Assembly (NCBI RefSeq): GCF_014117325.1
Contig: NZ_CP059732.1
Location: 2,617,001 to 2,681,000 of the forward strand
Source of the DNA: Spirosoma foliorum
GTDB lineage: Bacteria > Bacteroidota > Bacteroidia > Cytophagales > Spirosomataceae
Length of the DNA: 64,000 nucleotides
Direction of reading: 5' to 3'
Shown: positions 16,829-25,284 of the stretch, piece after piece
How the letters are laid out: the number at the start of each line of letters is the position of its first letter
How positions within the stretch are numbered: position 1 is the first letter of the stretch
The notes under the pieces: model-generated
What the model saw: the letters and a program-made list of their open reading frames with translations, nothing else
Database searches by the model: none
What the model was told of the DNA's origin: nothing
Position numbers and translations under genes: made by a program

Positions 16829-18443
16829 TAATCGACCTGCAATTCAGGGGGCGATTGACGCGGCTAATGCATTGGGCATTAAGGAAATTCGGTTCCAGGC
16901 AGGTACTTACGTGACCTATGCAGCAGCCTATTCGACAATGGTGACATGTATTGTCATGAGAAATGATATACGATTGGTTGGGCCCTCCGTTGGCACAACA
17001 ATCAAAGTAGCCAACGGCACTTTCACATCGATGATTAGCACCAAGAATCGAATCCTAATCAATGACGGCTATAACCGGACTACGGGCCTAGACAAAAACA
17101 TGGGGATTGAGAATATTACATTCGATGCCAATCCATCCAATCAACCCGCTGACGCGATTCAGGGGCTAGTCTTTACCCGTGTGGTCAACGTTAAGCTAAG
17201 AAATGTCGCAGCTAATAATACTCCCGGAACCGGGACAATGACCACAGGTGATTTTGTTGAAAGCTTCGCAATCCTGTTTTCTGTCTGCCAGAATGTTGAT
17301 GTAGACAATTGCTCTACTACAGCCACGGGTATTGCTTCTGCTTCGGGCATGGGTGATGCCTACACGACAGATATTTCGTATCGAAATTGCTTTGTTGATG
17401 GTTTCAGAGCGCAAGGCTATGCCTCCTATTTGTCGTCCAATATAAGTTATACCAATTGTAAGGCTTATAATATTCAGAGTATAGGCTTCAATCAGGAACA
17501 ATGCTTTTATGCCTCATATACTACCTGTATAGCTGGTGGTACGACCGTAAAAAAACTGGGAGATGGGTTTGAAACGGGCGTGGCCCCTTACACTCTGGAT
17601 CAAAACCGGGCAGGTGCGCCGGGGGCATTGCAGTCAGAAAGTTACGGCTTTCGGATGCTGAACACAAGGGGCGGGAACTTTATAAGCCTTATCAATTGCA
17701 CGGCAACAGGGTGGAGTACGGGTACTGGCTACAACGCGGGCCTTCTCATTCAGGGCGTACCAGGTCAGGCGACCGTGACGGCCGTATCTAGCAATACGAT
17801 TACGGTCTCTACAGCTCTGTTCGAGAAGCACATGGAAACCCGAAAGGTGTTTTTCTTTGGCCTTGTCCTTCGTATCAAGCAATATATTTCTCCTACGCAG
17901 GTCGTGTTGAACAATGCGCCTTCGGGCAGTTCGGTAGGTCAGACAATTACCGTTCTGGGTGCGGAAGTTGCGGTGATAGGTGGCACCTACGTTGGCAACG
18001 ATGTAAATATCCGCTTCTCGGAAACCGCAAATGGACTAATACGTTACGCATGCCGAACCACACGCATTGACGCAAATGTGAATTACTCCTACAATGCGAG
18101 AACAGCGACGCCATATACCCTAATCGGCCCCTGCGGCCCCAACGTGCAGTATACGCAGGCTAGTGGGATGCCCGTCGATGCCTTTCTAAGTAGCATTACC
18201 CTGGCTAACCAACCGTCCGTTCCTAGCAGTGGTAGCCTCATCTTCAACGACTTCCCTTTCGACGTAATAATTTATTTGTCCGGAGGCACAGGAGTCACGG
18301 CAAGCGTAAGCGGAACGGATACGTACTACAACGCCCAGTATGGTAGTGTGCCCTCTCCTGGGCAAGTTAGAGTTCCAGCTGGTGGTCGAATTAAGCTAGT
18401 ATACAGTTCTGCGCCAACCTGGGAATGGTGGGCCAATAATTAA
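16803..18443 (+). CDS. tail-spike protein, right-handed beta-helix part (frameshifted at G9)
   Basis: It opens with GVTAIDNRPAIQGAIDAANA, the conserved start of pectate-lyase-3/tail-spike beta-helix domains (usual form GDGVTDDTxAIQ). The following 400 residues show the Asn/Gly/Thr turn pattern of a beta helix. The C-terminal 80 residues form a small end domain. Joined with the 15899 fragment it makes one spike of about 845 residues that probably recognises or cuts a host surface sugar. Codon use returns to the ordinary, less CpG-rich style. Confidence 0.82.
   Translation: MGGGVTAIDNRPAIQGAIDAANALGIKEIRFQAGTYVTYAAAYSTMVTCIVMRNDIRLVGPSVGTTIKVANGTFTSMISTKNRILINDGYNRTTGLDKNMGIENITFDANPSNQPADAIQGLVFTRVVNVKLRNVAANNTPGTGTMTTGDFVESFAILFSVCQNVDVDNCSTTATGIASASGMGDAYTTDISYRNCFVDGFRAQGYASYLSSNISYTNCKAYNIQSIGFNQEQCFYASYTTCIAGGTTVKKLGDGFETGVAPYTLDQNRAGAPGALQSESYGFRMLNTRGGNFISLINCTATGWSTGTGYNAGLLIQGVPGQATVTAVSSNTITVSTALFEKHMETRKVFFFGLVLRIKQYISPTQVVLNNAPSGSSVGQTITVLGAEVAVIGGTYVGNDVNIRFSETANGLIRYACRTTRIDANVNYSYNARTATPYTLIGPCGPNVQYTQASGMPVDAFLSSITLANQPSVPSSGSLIFNDFPFDVIIYLSGGTGVTASVSGTDTYYNAQYGSVPSPGQVRVPAGGRIKLVYSSAPTWEWWANN
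16805..16813 (+). repeat. G9 homopolymer tract inside the tail-spike gene
   Basis: Nine consecutive Gs at the exact junction between the head-binding and beta-helix frames. Eight Gs would make the gene whole. Same +1 direction of error as the C8 tract 2.7 kb upstream. Confidence 0.88.
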
Positions 18444-18552
18444 CAGCCGGACATATATTGGGAAATGCTCACTAACCAAAACACACCAATGAACGCAATC
18501 AACTTATTCTTCTCTCAACCGTAAATGAAGCAACTAAGCAAACACAACAACT

Positions 18553-18831
18553 ATGTCAACTAACTTTTTCACTCAGTTCTATCAGCGCTTAACCAGCGCG
18601 ACACCCAAGTTCTTCGCCATCATTCAGGCCATTGCGGGTATTGTGGCTGCCGTGTCACTGGCACTCACCAAGGCCGACGTTGCTGTTCCTGAATGGCTGT
18701 TGTGGCTCAAATCGACCACTACGCTTATTGTGACGATTGCAACTGCTGTTATCGCTCAGCTGCCTATCGTAACGCCTTCAACTCCACAGGTAGGTGATAC
18801 GCCCACCGATCAAACTAAGCAGCCATCATGA
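18553..18831 (+). CDS. candidate holin
   Basis: A 92-residue protein with two hydrophobic segments (IIQAIAGIVAAVSLAL at about 24-40 and LIVTIATAVIAQLPIV at about 59-75) and a polar Thr/Pro/Gln tail. Size, topology and position just before a spanin-like gene and upstream of an endolysin fit a holin. The 110 bases before it hold only an AT-rich leader. The stop overlaps the next start (ATGA). Confidence 0.65.
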   Translation: MSTNFFTQFYQRLTSATPKFFAIIQAIAGIVAAVSLALTKADVAVPEWLLWLKSTTTLIVTIATAVIAQLPIVTPSTPQVGDTPTDQTKQPS

Positions 18832-19406
18832 GCACAGGATTAAAGTGGGGACTACTAGCACTAGCGGGCGTCATTGCCTTTCTGCTCATTCACTTTGTGC
18901 CAGGTGTAAAGTTCTGGGAACGAAACGATGCGGTTCAGACCGACGAGATAGCCACTCTAAACCAGAAGCTGAAAGAGGCTCAAACGCAACTCTCGGAAGA
19001 GCGGAAAATCAATTACCTGTCGACCCAGAGCACCGCCTTAGCCCGTGCGGGGGAAAAGGCCACAATTCCGACCGTAACCCTGCGGGTTCAGGCCCTGCCC
19101 CTAGCTGAGCAGCAACGTATAATCGGCGACTACCTATTGCGTCACAACTACCTGAAAGCAGGTGATACCGCACGCGTGGAGGCCACAGCGATTGCCTTAA
19201 CCGTGTGCGATACCATTATGGTGCACGATACCCTTTACAGGGTTGAATACGCCGATACGGGAGTGAGGCTTGCTTTGGCACAGGACAGCTTAAAGGCTTA
19301 CGCGAGGAAGGAACGGCGGATGCGGGAGATTGCCAGTAAGAAGGGCCTTTTCACGGGCCGGAATCCTCAATTGCGGGATGAGGCTAAGCGGGGGATTGAA
19401 CTCTAA
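18828..19406 (+). CDS. candidate inner-membrane spanin (Rz-like) or lysis accessory protein
   Basis: The 192 residues begin with one membrane segment (WGLLALAGVIAFLLIHFVPG, residues 6-25), followed by a coiled coil (TDEIATLNQKLKEAQTQLSEERK) and a charged periplasmic part, the topology of Rz-type i-spanins though longer than lambda Rz. It sits between two holin-like genes and upstream of the endolysin. I found no lipobox-bearing o-spanin in the overlapping frames. Confidence 0.6.
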   Translation: MSTGLKWGLLALAGVIAFLLIHFVPGVKFWERNDAVQTDEIATLNQKLKEAQTQLSEERKINYLSTQSTALARAGEKATIPTVTLRVQALPLAEQQRIIGDYLLRHNYLKAGDTARVEATAIALTVCDTIMVHDTLYRVEYADTGVRLALAQDSLKAYARKERRMREIASKKGLFTGRNPQLRDEAKRGIEL

Positions 19407-19666
19407 ACTCGGTCACGTTTGAGTCTGCGGAATCGCTGAACGCGTTCAACTCGGGCGGGTTTCTTAATAATATCTGATGCGACTAACAAAATCGCTGCAA
19501 GTATTGAAAACGGCAGTGAAATGAATTTGTGTATCGGGGAAAGGATTAACCATTGCTCCTGCTTAGTCAGAAATGCGCAGGCAATTAAACAGACCAATGC
19601 AATGACTAGAACGGATGCCATGAGCCATAAACCAGACACATATAAAACCCTGCTTGCTTTTCTCAT
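19403..19666 (-). CDS. small two-helix membrane protein, antisense to the lysis operon
   Basis: It codes for 87 residues with two hydrophobic segments (SGLWLMASVLVIALVCLIACAF and LPFSILAAILLVAS) and a very basic C-terminus. Its stop lies against the 3' end of the spanin-like gene, so it is convergent with the lysis genes. It may be a lysogenic membrane protein such as an exclusion factor, but nothing in the sequence proves this. Confidence 0.5.
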   Translation of the reverse strand: MRKASRVLYVSGLWLMASVLVIALVCLIACAFLTKQEQWLILSPIHKFISLPFSILAAILLVASDIIKKPARVERVQRFRRLKRDRV

Positions 19667-19749
19667 ACACCTAAGTTACTGATTAATACCCATATATATC
19701 CAACAACAGTTCAATAGTACCCACTCTCAAAAAAAGATGAACCCAAGGC

Positions 19750-20109
19750 ATGGATTATATTATCGAGTTCATTGGCCGGGATACGTTTGTTATCCTGGCG
19801 CTGTTCATCGGCGTGAATCTCCGTGCCGGGAAGCCCGAAAAAGAACCCATTTTCCAATCTTTAGTGCTGGCAATCACGCCATTTTTCGTTCTATTTTGTT
19901 TACTCTACATATTTGAGTGGCTATTAGGACTAGTCGGACTGGAGTTGCCAACGAAGGTAATGGGGGCGATGGGTGGCGTGGCCGGATACATGGCCAATAG
20001 CTGGCTGGCTGGACTTGCCAAAGATGGAAAAACAATCGAAAAAGACGGAGCATCCGCAGTAGTACTCAACATCATCAGGAAAATTACAAACCTTACAAAA
20101 AAGAAATGA
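19750..20109 (+). CDS. small phage membrane protein, second holin-like protein
   Basis: 119 residues with two or three hydrophobic segments (FVILALFIGVNLRA, LVLAITPFFVLFCLLYIFEWLLGLVG and MGAMGGVAGYMANSWLAGLA) and a Lys-rich tail. It is immediately followed by another membrane protein gene. A phage holin or antiholin is likely from size and context. Confidence 0.65.
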   Translation: MDYIIEFIGRDTFVILALFIGVNLRAGKPEKEPIFQSLVLAITPFFVLFCLLYIFEWLLGLVGLELPTKVMGAMGGVAGYMANSWLAGLAKDGKTIEKDGASAVVLNIIRKITNLTKKK

Positions 20110-20110
20110 G

Positions 20111-20503
20111 ATGAGTTGGATTCACATTGCCCAGGTTACGTGCCTGGCTGTCGTCTTTGGAATATTGGTTATCCTCTACGACCTCGACCACAAAACCCCG
20201 TCCGCTTTGCGCTATGGGCTGTTCTTGGTCTCCATACTATTCGGTGGCGTGTTTGGTTCGCTATTCCACAACTGCCAGATGCAGACCCATGCCGACGCGA
20301 TTGCGTTTGTGGGTGTTGGGGTCATGGTCATTACCTACGTGCTGTACATGATTCTACACCAATACCATCTGACTGTCATTAGGTTCTCGGGGAGCTGTAT
20401 GATCATTACGATGCTGCTCTTAATCGTCGGCTCCTGCTCGGAGAGCAACCGACAGAAACAGCAGATCGAAGCGGCCAGCGCCCCCATTGTGGCGGGTAAA
20501 TAA
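20111..20503 (+). CDS. small four-helix phage membrane protein
   Basis: 130 residues with four hydrophobic segments and a C-terminal LIVGSCSESNRQ segment. It begins one base after the preceding stop, so the two are co-translated. It may form a lysis membrane complex with 19750-20109; function unknown. A strong terminator begins at its stop codon. Confidence 0.65.
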   Translation: MSWIHIAQVTCLAVVFGILVILYDLDHKTPSALRYGLFLVSILFGGVFGSLFHNCQMQTHADAIAFVGVGVMVITYVLYMILHQYHLTVIRFSGSCMIITMLLLIVGSCSESNRQKQQIEAASAPIVAGK

Positions 20504-20540
20504 AATCGGGGAACCCGCAGCAAGCGAACTCCCCGATTTT
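20502..20540 (+). terminator. Rho-independent terminator after the lysis membrane genes
   Basis: Eleven-base perfect arms, AAAATCGGGGA (20502-20512) and TCCCCGATTTT (20530-20540). The A/T ends allow use on either strand. Confidence 0.85.
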
Positions 20541-20629
20541 CCCATAATGCGAATTTTCTAGCGGATTTTCCGCACACAAATATAAGTACAAGTATTTGAT
20601 ATTCAGATATTTATTTGCTATTTTTAGGT

Positions 20630-20827
20630 ATGGAAAAGCCAAAATATCCTAACATAGAAAAACTACTGGATATTCGCATTATGGGGGTGTCCGATAAGTT
20701 TATTTCTTACGAAAAGAAAGAATCAAAGACTGATAGATGGTGGTTTAATAAGGTGTTTAAAAAGGTCTTTTTCCAGAAGATTGAGATAGCCCGAATGTCC
20801 AATGGGATAATCCACTGCTTACGCTAA
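20630..20827 (+). CDS. small basic hypothetical phage protein
   Basis: From the ATG at 20630, which follows TTTTTAGGT, it gives 65 residues rich in Lys and Ile with a WWFNKVFKKVFF aromatic/basic stretch. An ATG at 20615 is also possible. Function unknown. Confidence 0.55.
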   Translation: MEKPKYPNIEKLLDIRIMGVSDKFISYEKKESKTDRWWFNKVFKKVFFQKIEIARMSNGIIHCLR

Positions 20828-20854
20828 CCCTATAACCGCCCACCCCCTCAGCCG

Positions 20855-21118
20855 ATGAGTAACGACACCGAAACGGGACTTTTGCACGGATTACGACGAG
20901 ACCTCGAAGGCAACGTGATTGATTTGGACGGCACGGTACTTGAAAAGTGTGAGGGGTGTGGAGACTATTGCTTGCCCGACGAAATTACAAGTGCAGGTAC
21001 TCTATGTGACGAGTGCCTATCTGATAAAAAGCTAATCGCTGAATTAGCGGTAGACCCGGAATGGCAGGAACTAATGAAACAACTAACCCCCTCCGGGCCG
21101 ACCGGCGAGCAGCGATGA
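20855..21118 (+). CDS. small zinc-ribbon-like phage protein
   Basis: 87 residues with a four-Cys pattern (CEGCGDYC at about 30-37 and CDEC at about 52-55) that could hold one zinc ion, and an acidic C-terminus. The ATGA overlap couples it to the next gene. Function unknown. Confidence 0.65.
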   Translation: MSNDTETGLLHGLRRDLEGNVIDLDGTVLEKCEGCGDYCLPDEITSAGTLCDECLSDKKLIAELAVDPEWQELMKQLTPSGPTGEQR

Positions 21119-21381
21119 GAACAATAATACACCTAGGGCAAACAATAGAAGCGGAGTCCTGCGATCAGGCAGGGCCATACGTCAATTTTCGCCTGAATAC
21201 AGTAAGTGCAATGTACCGCATTAATGGCGGTCGCTGGATGGGGAGTGATACGAGAAGCGTGATAAAGACACTGGAGGCATTGACATCTACAAAGACAGTC
21301 GAGGAGTTCTTCGCGTTCTGTAAAACCAATTTCTATCCTTTTGATGGAGATCCAGAGTACGATGAGCCACTTTTTGATTGA
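21115..21381 (+). CDS. hypothetical phage protein
   Basis: The start at 21115 (ATGA overlap with the previous stop) gives 88 residues. It is a soluble mixed protein with C-terminal acidic DGDPEYDEPLFD and no recognised domain. Confidence 0.6.
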   Translation: MRTIIHLGQTIEAESCDQAGPYVNFRLNTVSAMYRINGGRWMGSDTRSVIKTLEALTSTKTVEEFFAFCKTNFYPFDGDPEYDEPLFD

Positions 21382-21422
21382 TGTAAAAACCGCCGACTCA
21401 TCAGAGCAGGCGGGATAGAAGC

Positions 21423-21821
21423 ATGAGATACCGACCCTTTACCCCGAACCACTTTGCACGTAGGCAGGTGAACTTCTGTATGGCTGACCTGTATCCCATG
21501 AAAGCGGATAAAACCTGTGCATGTGGATGCGGTGTTGCCTTGAAGGGCAGACAAACGCGCTGGGCATCCCAAGCCTGTCAGGATAAGGCGGTAGAACTCT
21601 ATTGTATCCTACAAGGCGATAGCAACACCATACGGGTAGCATTGGCGAATCGGGATAATGGGGTTTGTGCCAGATGCGGCAACAAGCCACCCGGCAATCA
21701 GTGGGAGGCTGACCATATTGTACCGGTTCATAAAGGAGGAGGTTACTGTGACCTGGATAACTTCCAGACGCTTTGCATTCCATGCCATCGGGATAAGACA
21801 TTACTCGAACAATACAACTAA
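21423..21821 (+). CDS. HNH endonuclease
   Basis: 132 residues. C82xxC85 and C118xxC121 pairs frame the HNH core; the DH dyad is at residues 97-98 (EADHIVPVHKGG) and the final His at 122 (CHRDK). An extra Cys-rich segment near the N-terminus (CACGCG, residues 32-37) is a possible further zinc site. Phage HNH proteins usually nick DNA for packaging together with terminase or act as homing nucleases; here it sits apart from any terminase, between small accessory genes. The start could also be the ATG 19 codons in. Confidence 0.88.
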   Translation: MRYRPFTPNHFARRQVNFCMADLYPMKADKTCACGCGVALKGRQTRWASQACQDKAVELYCILQGDSNTIRVALANRDNGVCARCGNKPPGNQWEADHIVPVHKGGGYCDLDNFQTLCIPCHRDKTLLEQYN

Positions 21822-21852
21822 CCCCAGCCGGATAGTCCGGCCAGCAGCGATA

Positions 21853-22086
21853 ATGAGAAGACTAGAGATAGGTGACAGATTGATTGCCGATGGTAGCTGG
21901 AACTTTGCGGAGGCGATTGTTGAATCGGTAACAGATACGGAAGCCATAGCGAAGGGTATTCGACTTTACGAAGGAGAGCTTCGGTTTCCGCGTGACTTTG
22001 AAGATTTTCAACGTGCCATTGGACATGATCATTCGGGAATGGGCGATCAACAGTATTGGTATTACGTACCTCAACCTGGATTATAA
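21853..22086 (+). CDS. hypothetical phage protein
   Basis: The start ATG at 21853 gives 77 residues beginning MRRLEIGDRLIADGSWNFAEA with an acidic middle and YYVPQPGL end. An SH3-like small beta fold is possible (IGDRLIADG). Lies 31 bases after the HNH gene. Function unknown. Confidence 0.55.
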   Translation: MRRLEIGDRLIADGSWNFAEAIVESVTDTEAIAKGIRLYEGELRFPRDFEDFQRAIGHDHSGMGDQQYWYYVPQPGL

Positions 22087-22144
22087 ATTCCTATAATCCA
22101 ATTAACCCACTCAAGTTGGAATAAAGAACTTAGACGCAAGCAAG

Positions 22145-22366
22145 ATGTATTTACATAGTCAAGGCCCAGATCAAAAGTGTAGTCAGTGCGGAGTGGTGAA
22201 CTACACAGAATCATTCTCTCGTCAATGCGGTATGCTCAACTCCGAATCGGGCATACGTTGCAGATCATGTGGACATGAGAAGGTGACCCATAAAAACTCA
22301 TGGAATAGCACACCTACGGCTTATGTACATAGTTTCCAAGAACGTCCAACAGTTGAGGAATTTTAG
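22145..22366 (+). CDS. small double zinc-ribbon protein
   Basis: 73 residues with CSQC (12-15) and CRSC (about 39-42) plus additional Cys and His residues (QCGML, CGHEK), consistent with one or two zinc sites. It is 2 bases from the endolysin gene. Function unknown. Confidence 0.6.
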   Translation: MYLHSQGPDQKCSQCGVVNYTESFSRQCGMLNSESGIRCRSCGHEKVTHKNSWNSTPTAYVHSFQERPTVEEF

Positions 22367-22368
22367 CC

Positions 22369-22878
22369 ATGCCACAGAACCCCATCATAGCCCCCTCTAT
22401 CCCCGTCGTATTCCCCGACTTCGGCAAACTCCTGACCTACAACGAATCGGTTAAGTCAGCAACAGCGATCCGAAAAGGCATTGCCAACGTGCCAAACGCA
22501 GACCAGTACAAGAACATGGTGCGTGTTTATAACGATTTCTATGTTCCTATTTGCACGAAGTTTGGTAAACTACCAGTAAGCTCGTTTTTTCGCTCTTTAG
22601 CGCTCAATAAGGCTATTGGTGGGGCCACCACGAGCGCCCACATGTCAGGCAACGCTATTGATCTGGATTGTGATGGACTAGGTAGGCCGACGAACTTGGA
22701 ACTATTCAACTGGTGCCGCGCCAATCTTCACTTCGATCAGCTAATCCTTGAAAATCCCGACCAGCACAACAATCCTTCCTGGGTGCATATTGCTAATAAT
22801 CGGGACGGGCAACCGAATCGAGGGCAGGTTTTGCGAATGATTCGCAAAGGGAGTAAGACGATATACGAAGCTATTTAG
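22369..22878 (+). CDS. endolysin, M15-type peptidoglycan peptidase
   Basis: 169 residues of the zinc DD/LD-carboxypeptidase family. Metal ligands are visible as H91 and D98 in SAHMSGNAIDLD and H140 in SWVH, with SSFFRSLALNKAIGG as the preceding substrate-binding part. There is no signal peptide, so a holin must release it, matching the membrane genes upstream. It cuts peptide stems in the wall at lysis. It is the last rightward late gene and is closed by a terminator. Confidence 0.92.
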   Translation: MPQNPIIAPSIPVVFPDFGKLLTYNESVKSATAIRKGIANVPNADQYKNMVRVYNDFYVPICTKFGKLPVSSFFRSLALNKAIGGATTSAHMSGNAIDLDCDGLGRPTNLELFNWCRANLHFDQLILENPDQHNNPSWVHIANNRDGQPNRGQVLRMIRKGSKTIYEAI

Positions 22879-22898
22879 TTTCTCATAGGTTGGTTGGC

Positions 22899-22938
22899 AA
22901 CTACCTGGCTCCGATGTGGGGTCAGGTAGTTTTTTTTG
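22899..22938 (+). terminator. Rho-independent terminator at the end of the late genes
   Basis: AACTACCTG (22899-22907) pairs with CAGGTAGTT (22923-22931) and is followed by a T8 run. It stops the late transcript against the convergent early operon. Confidence 0.92.
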
Positions 22939-23328
22939 TTAATCCCCATACTTTTCAAACACCCTTTCAATCCATTTCCCCACTGCCGATCTAGTATTTC
23001 GACATGGTGGATGATCGTAGGGCTTGGTATCATGCGTGCGCTGAAATCGCTGACGAATCGCCTGTCGGAAGTCGAATACAAACTCCCATGTCAGTCCCAC
23101 CTGTTCGTTTATAGGCAACTTATCCAACTTCTCAATAGCTGTTTCAATATACCAGTCGTAATCGGGCTTTTCGTATTGATAAAAACCTGACTCCTGCGTT
23201 GAATCTGGAAAGAAGTAAAGTCGCTTCCACTCCGACGACGGAACGTCTGGCGGGCGTATATCAATACAGGTGTAGTAATTACCCTGTTTACGATACGTTT
23301 CGTTGGGTTGTTTTTCGGGTGCTCCCAT
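22939..23328 (-). CDS. hypothetical phage early protein
   Basis: 129 residues, last gene of the long leftward early operon. It contains YYTCIDIRPPDVPSSEWKRLYFFP and a helical C-terminus with WIERVFEKYGD. No recognised domain. Confidence 0.65.
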   Translation of the reverse strand: MGAPEKQPNETYRKQGNYYTCIDIRPPDVPSSEWKRLYFFPDSTQESGFYQYEKPDYDWYIETAIEKLDKLPINEQVGLTWEFVFDFRQAIRQRFQRTHDTKPYDHPPCRNTRSAVGKWIERVFEKYGD

Positions 23329-23372
23329 AACTTTCCTCGCCCCGTATCGCCGGGCGGGTGGCGGTTATAATA

Positions 23373-23702
23373 CTAGTATTGCCCATGCAGTAAACTGCTG
23401 TCCGACCAAGTACTTTTAGTAATATTCCAAAATGGCCTATTACTGTCTTTTTCGCCTAAACTACACCATTTTTGTAGTGCTTTTTCTGGCACTGAGCTAT
23501 ATCCCCAAATACTACCGTCCTCATCCTGTATGCAGGGTACATACCAACCGCGATCATCGAATTTCGTTGGTAAACAACCATTACAGCGATTATCTTTTGG
23601 GCGATAAAACATGCCGTACGGTCTATACAATCGAACATTAACGGCTCCGCATTCACCGCAATGACAGGGTTCTGACTCCTGAGTATTATTTTCCTTCATC
23701 AT
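23373..23702 (-). CDS. zinc-binding hypothetical phage protein
   Basis: 109 residues with CHCGECG near the N-terminus and CNGC at about 39-42, likely one zinc site, then an aromatic C-terminal half (SIWGYSSVPEKALQKW). The ATGA overlap with the upstream nuclease gene suggests co-expression. Confidence 0.65.
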   Translation of the reverse strand: MMKENNTQESEPCHCGECGAVNVRLYRPYGMFYRPKDNRCNGCLPTKFDDRGWYVPCIQDEDGSIWGYSSVPEKALQKWCSLGEKDSNRPFWNITKSTWSDSSLLHGQY

Positions 23703-24256
23703 CTTTTTTCATTGGCCAATGCCTCGGGCGTGGTTAAAAGTGATTCTTGGCGGAGGTCTTCAACGTCCTCATACCCGTTTCGGTATATACTTTCGACGTG
23801 CCCTGACTTATGAAGCCTACGCAAAACACTGTACATAATACCCTGTTCAGCCCGGATATTGGCAACAAATCCGTTGCTCCAAACATTAGAATAATCACTT
23901 TTATTGCCGTTGTAGGGATTGAAAATGGTTCGATTCTTTCCCTTTTCGTTGACGTAAATCAGACCCCATTTTTCGGGTAGGTCCTCAACGGTTAAGAGTC
24001 CTGTTGGGCAGCAGTAAAAGCGATAGGTTCCCATACCCATTTCCGGGTACTGGCGGAATAGCTTCTTTCTGTCAGCAAAGAAATCGGAACGGGAGGCCTT
24101 GCATTCAACCAGTACGGACATTCCCGCCCCGAAACCGATTACATCGGGATATTCTCCGTTTCTAGCTCCGCTGGCAAGTTCCCGTATGGCCATGCCGCAG
24201 GAGGTTGACCCAAGTACCCAGCGATAGGCGGCTTTAACTAATTCTTTGTGCGTCAT
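23699..24256 (-). CDS. PD-(D/E)xK family nuclease-like protein
   Basis: 185 residues. The active-site signature is visible: PDVIGF with D38, then beta strand VLVECK with E51 and K53, followed by ASRSDFFADRKK. This is the fold of MmcB/DUF-type and restriction-endonuclease-like proteins. The C-terminal third (EQGIMYSVLRRLHKSGHVESIY) looks like a winged-helix DNA-binding part. It may act in DNA repair, degrade host DNA or process phage DNA. The phage carries a second relative at 35480-36154 with the same K-x-SRSDFFAD string. Confidence 0.78.
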   Translation of the reverse strand: MTHKELVKAAYRWVLGSTSCGMAIRELASGARNGEYPDVIGFGAGMSVLVECKASRSDFFADRKKLFRQYPEMGMGTYRFYCCPTGLLTVEDLPEKWGLIYVNEKGKNRTIFNPYNGNKSDYSNVWSNGFVANIRAEQGIMYSVLRRLHKSGHVESIYRNGYEDVEDLRQESLLTTPEALANEKR

Positions 24257-24271
24257 CTTCTCTCTTCCTGT

Positions 24272-25030
24272 TTATCCCAGCCGCTCGGCTTGGGGTATAT
24301 AATGCCCTACTTTAATTTCTTCCTCCGTCGCGTAGCGAAACAGAAAGCCCCTGACGGTTCGCTGCTTTTTCACTTTCAATCGCCGGTTCGTCTTTCTGGG
24401 CTTGACGCGCTTATTGAGAAAGTGACACAGTGTCGCAACGTGACAATCAATATCCTTAGAGGCCTGCATTGCTGACACATAGTAAGCTCCAGTAGTGAGG
24501 TTAACAACAGGCTTAGCGGTTGGGGGTATGCTGCGCCGAACAAGTTTAGGCGTATTGTCGACTCCTGGCAACGCCTTACCCACTATTGCCTCGGCATCGG
24601 TAGCATAGCGGAAATAGTGACCTTTCGCGCCGGGGCGTTCTCCCCGAATAACTTTGCCAATCATACTTCGCTCCACCTCGATCGCTGCGGCTGCTTCCCC
24701 CGAATTGGGGTAAAAGGTCAGGTCAGGCAGGCGAATAACGGCCCGTTGTGGTCGGGGCGCACGAGGTTTTTTAGCTACTACGGGCGAGGTTGAAACTTCC
24801 TTTTTAGGCGCTAAGGCCTGAACAGGCTTCGGCTTTGGCTTAACGGTTTTCTTTGTGGGCTCCCCCTGCCAGGTCTGAACTGTCGCCCTGCTTTCGGCCG
24901 CTGGTGCAAGGGGGACATCACTATGGTGAACCCGCAATCGCTCGCCGTATTTTTCTAGTAGCGAGGGCAGTTTGGCCGCGTCGAAGCTGACGTAGGCGGG
25001 CTTGGAATCGGTGTAGAGGGTGGCGGTCAT
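24272..25030 (-). CDS. DNA-binding protein with two NUMOD1-like repeats
   Basis: 252 residues. An N-terminal segment and a Lys/Pro/Ala linker (about 60-95) lead to two related units: one with YPNSGEAAAAIEVERSMIGK...GHYFRYATDAE, another with YYVSAMQASKDIDCHVATLC...RGFLFRYATEEE. Each has a helix-turn-helix-like core followed by FRYAT, as in the NUMOD1 modules of homing endonucleases and phage regulators. No nuclease domain is attached, so it is likely a sequence-specific DNA-binding factor. ATGA overlap with the upstream gene. Confidence 0.7.
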   Translation of the reverse strand: MTATLYTDSKPAYVSFDAAKLPSLLEKYGERLRVHHSDVPLAPAAESRATVQTWQGEPTKKTVKPKPKPVQALAPKKEVSTSPVVAKKPRAPRPQRAVIRLPDLTFYPNSGEAAAAIEVERSMIGKVIRGERPGAKGHYFRYATDAEAIVGKALPGVDNTPKLVRRSIPPTAKPVVNLTTGAYYVSAMQASKDIDCHVATLCHFLNKRVKPRKTNRRLKVKKQRTVRGFLFRYATEEEIKVGHYIPQAERLG

Positions 25031-25284
25031 TTTGTAAGCTCTTTTCGTCGTTCATTAATCGCGTCCAACACTTCTTGGCTGCCTTCGCAATGTGGATTAG
25101 CTAAACATCTGATCACGAAGTCAGCAATGCCCTTTTCTCTGTCTTTAAAGACTACCCATTCTCGATCTTCCCAGACCTTAAAGCCAGTGTCTCCATTAAT
25201 AATTCGTTCTGTAAATTCATTTACGTCCATCTCGCTTCGTGTTGGGTTGTCCCGCGCGGGGGCGGGGGTGGTTAGAATAGGCAA
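25027..25284 (-). CDS. hypothetical phage protein next to the methyltransferase
   Basis: 85 residues, acidic and helical, with a central WEDREWVVFKDREKG. It overlaps the methyltransferase stop by 13 bases and the next gene by 4. No recognised domain. Confidence 0.6.
   Translation of the reverse strand: MPILTTPAPARDNPTRSEMDVNEFTERIINGDTGFKVWEDREWVVFKDREKGIADFVIRCLANPHCEGSQEVLDAINERRKELTK

Noticed and set aside
18794..19108. Frame inside the spanin-like gene that could be an embedded Rz1-type o-spanin
   Set aside because: It has no lipobox or hydrophobic signal; composition (Ser, Arg, His) is that of a chance frame.
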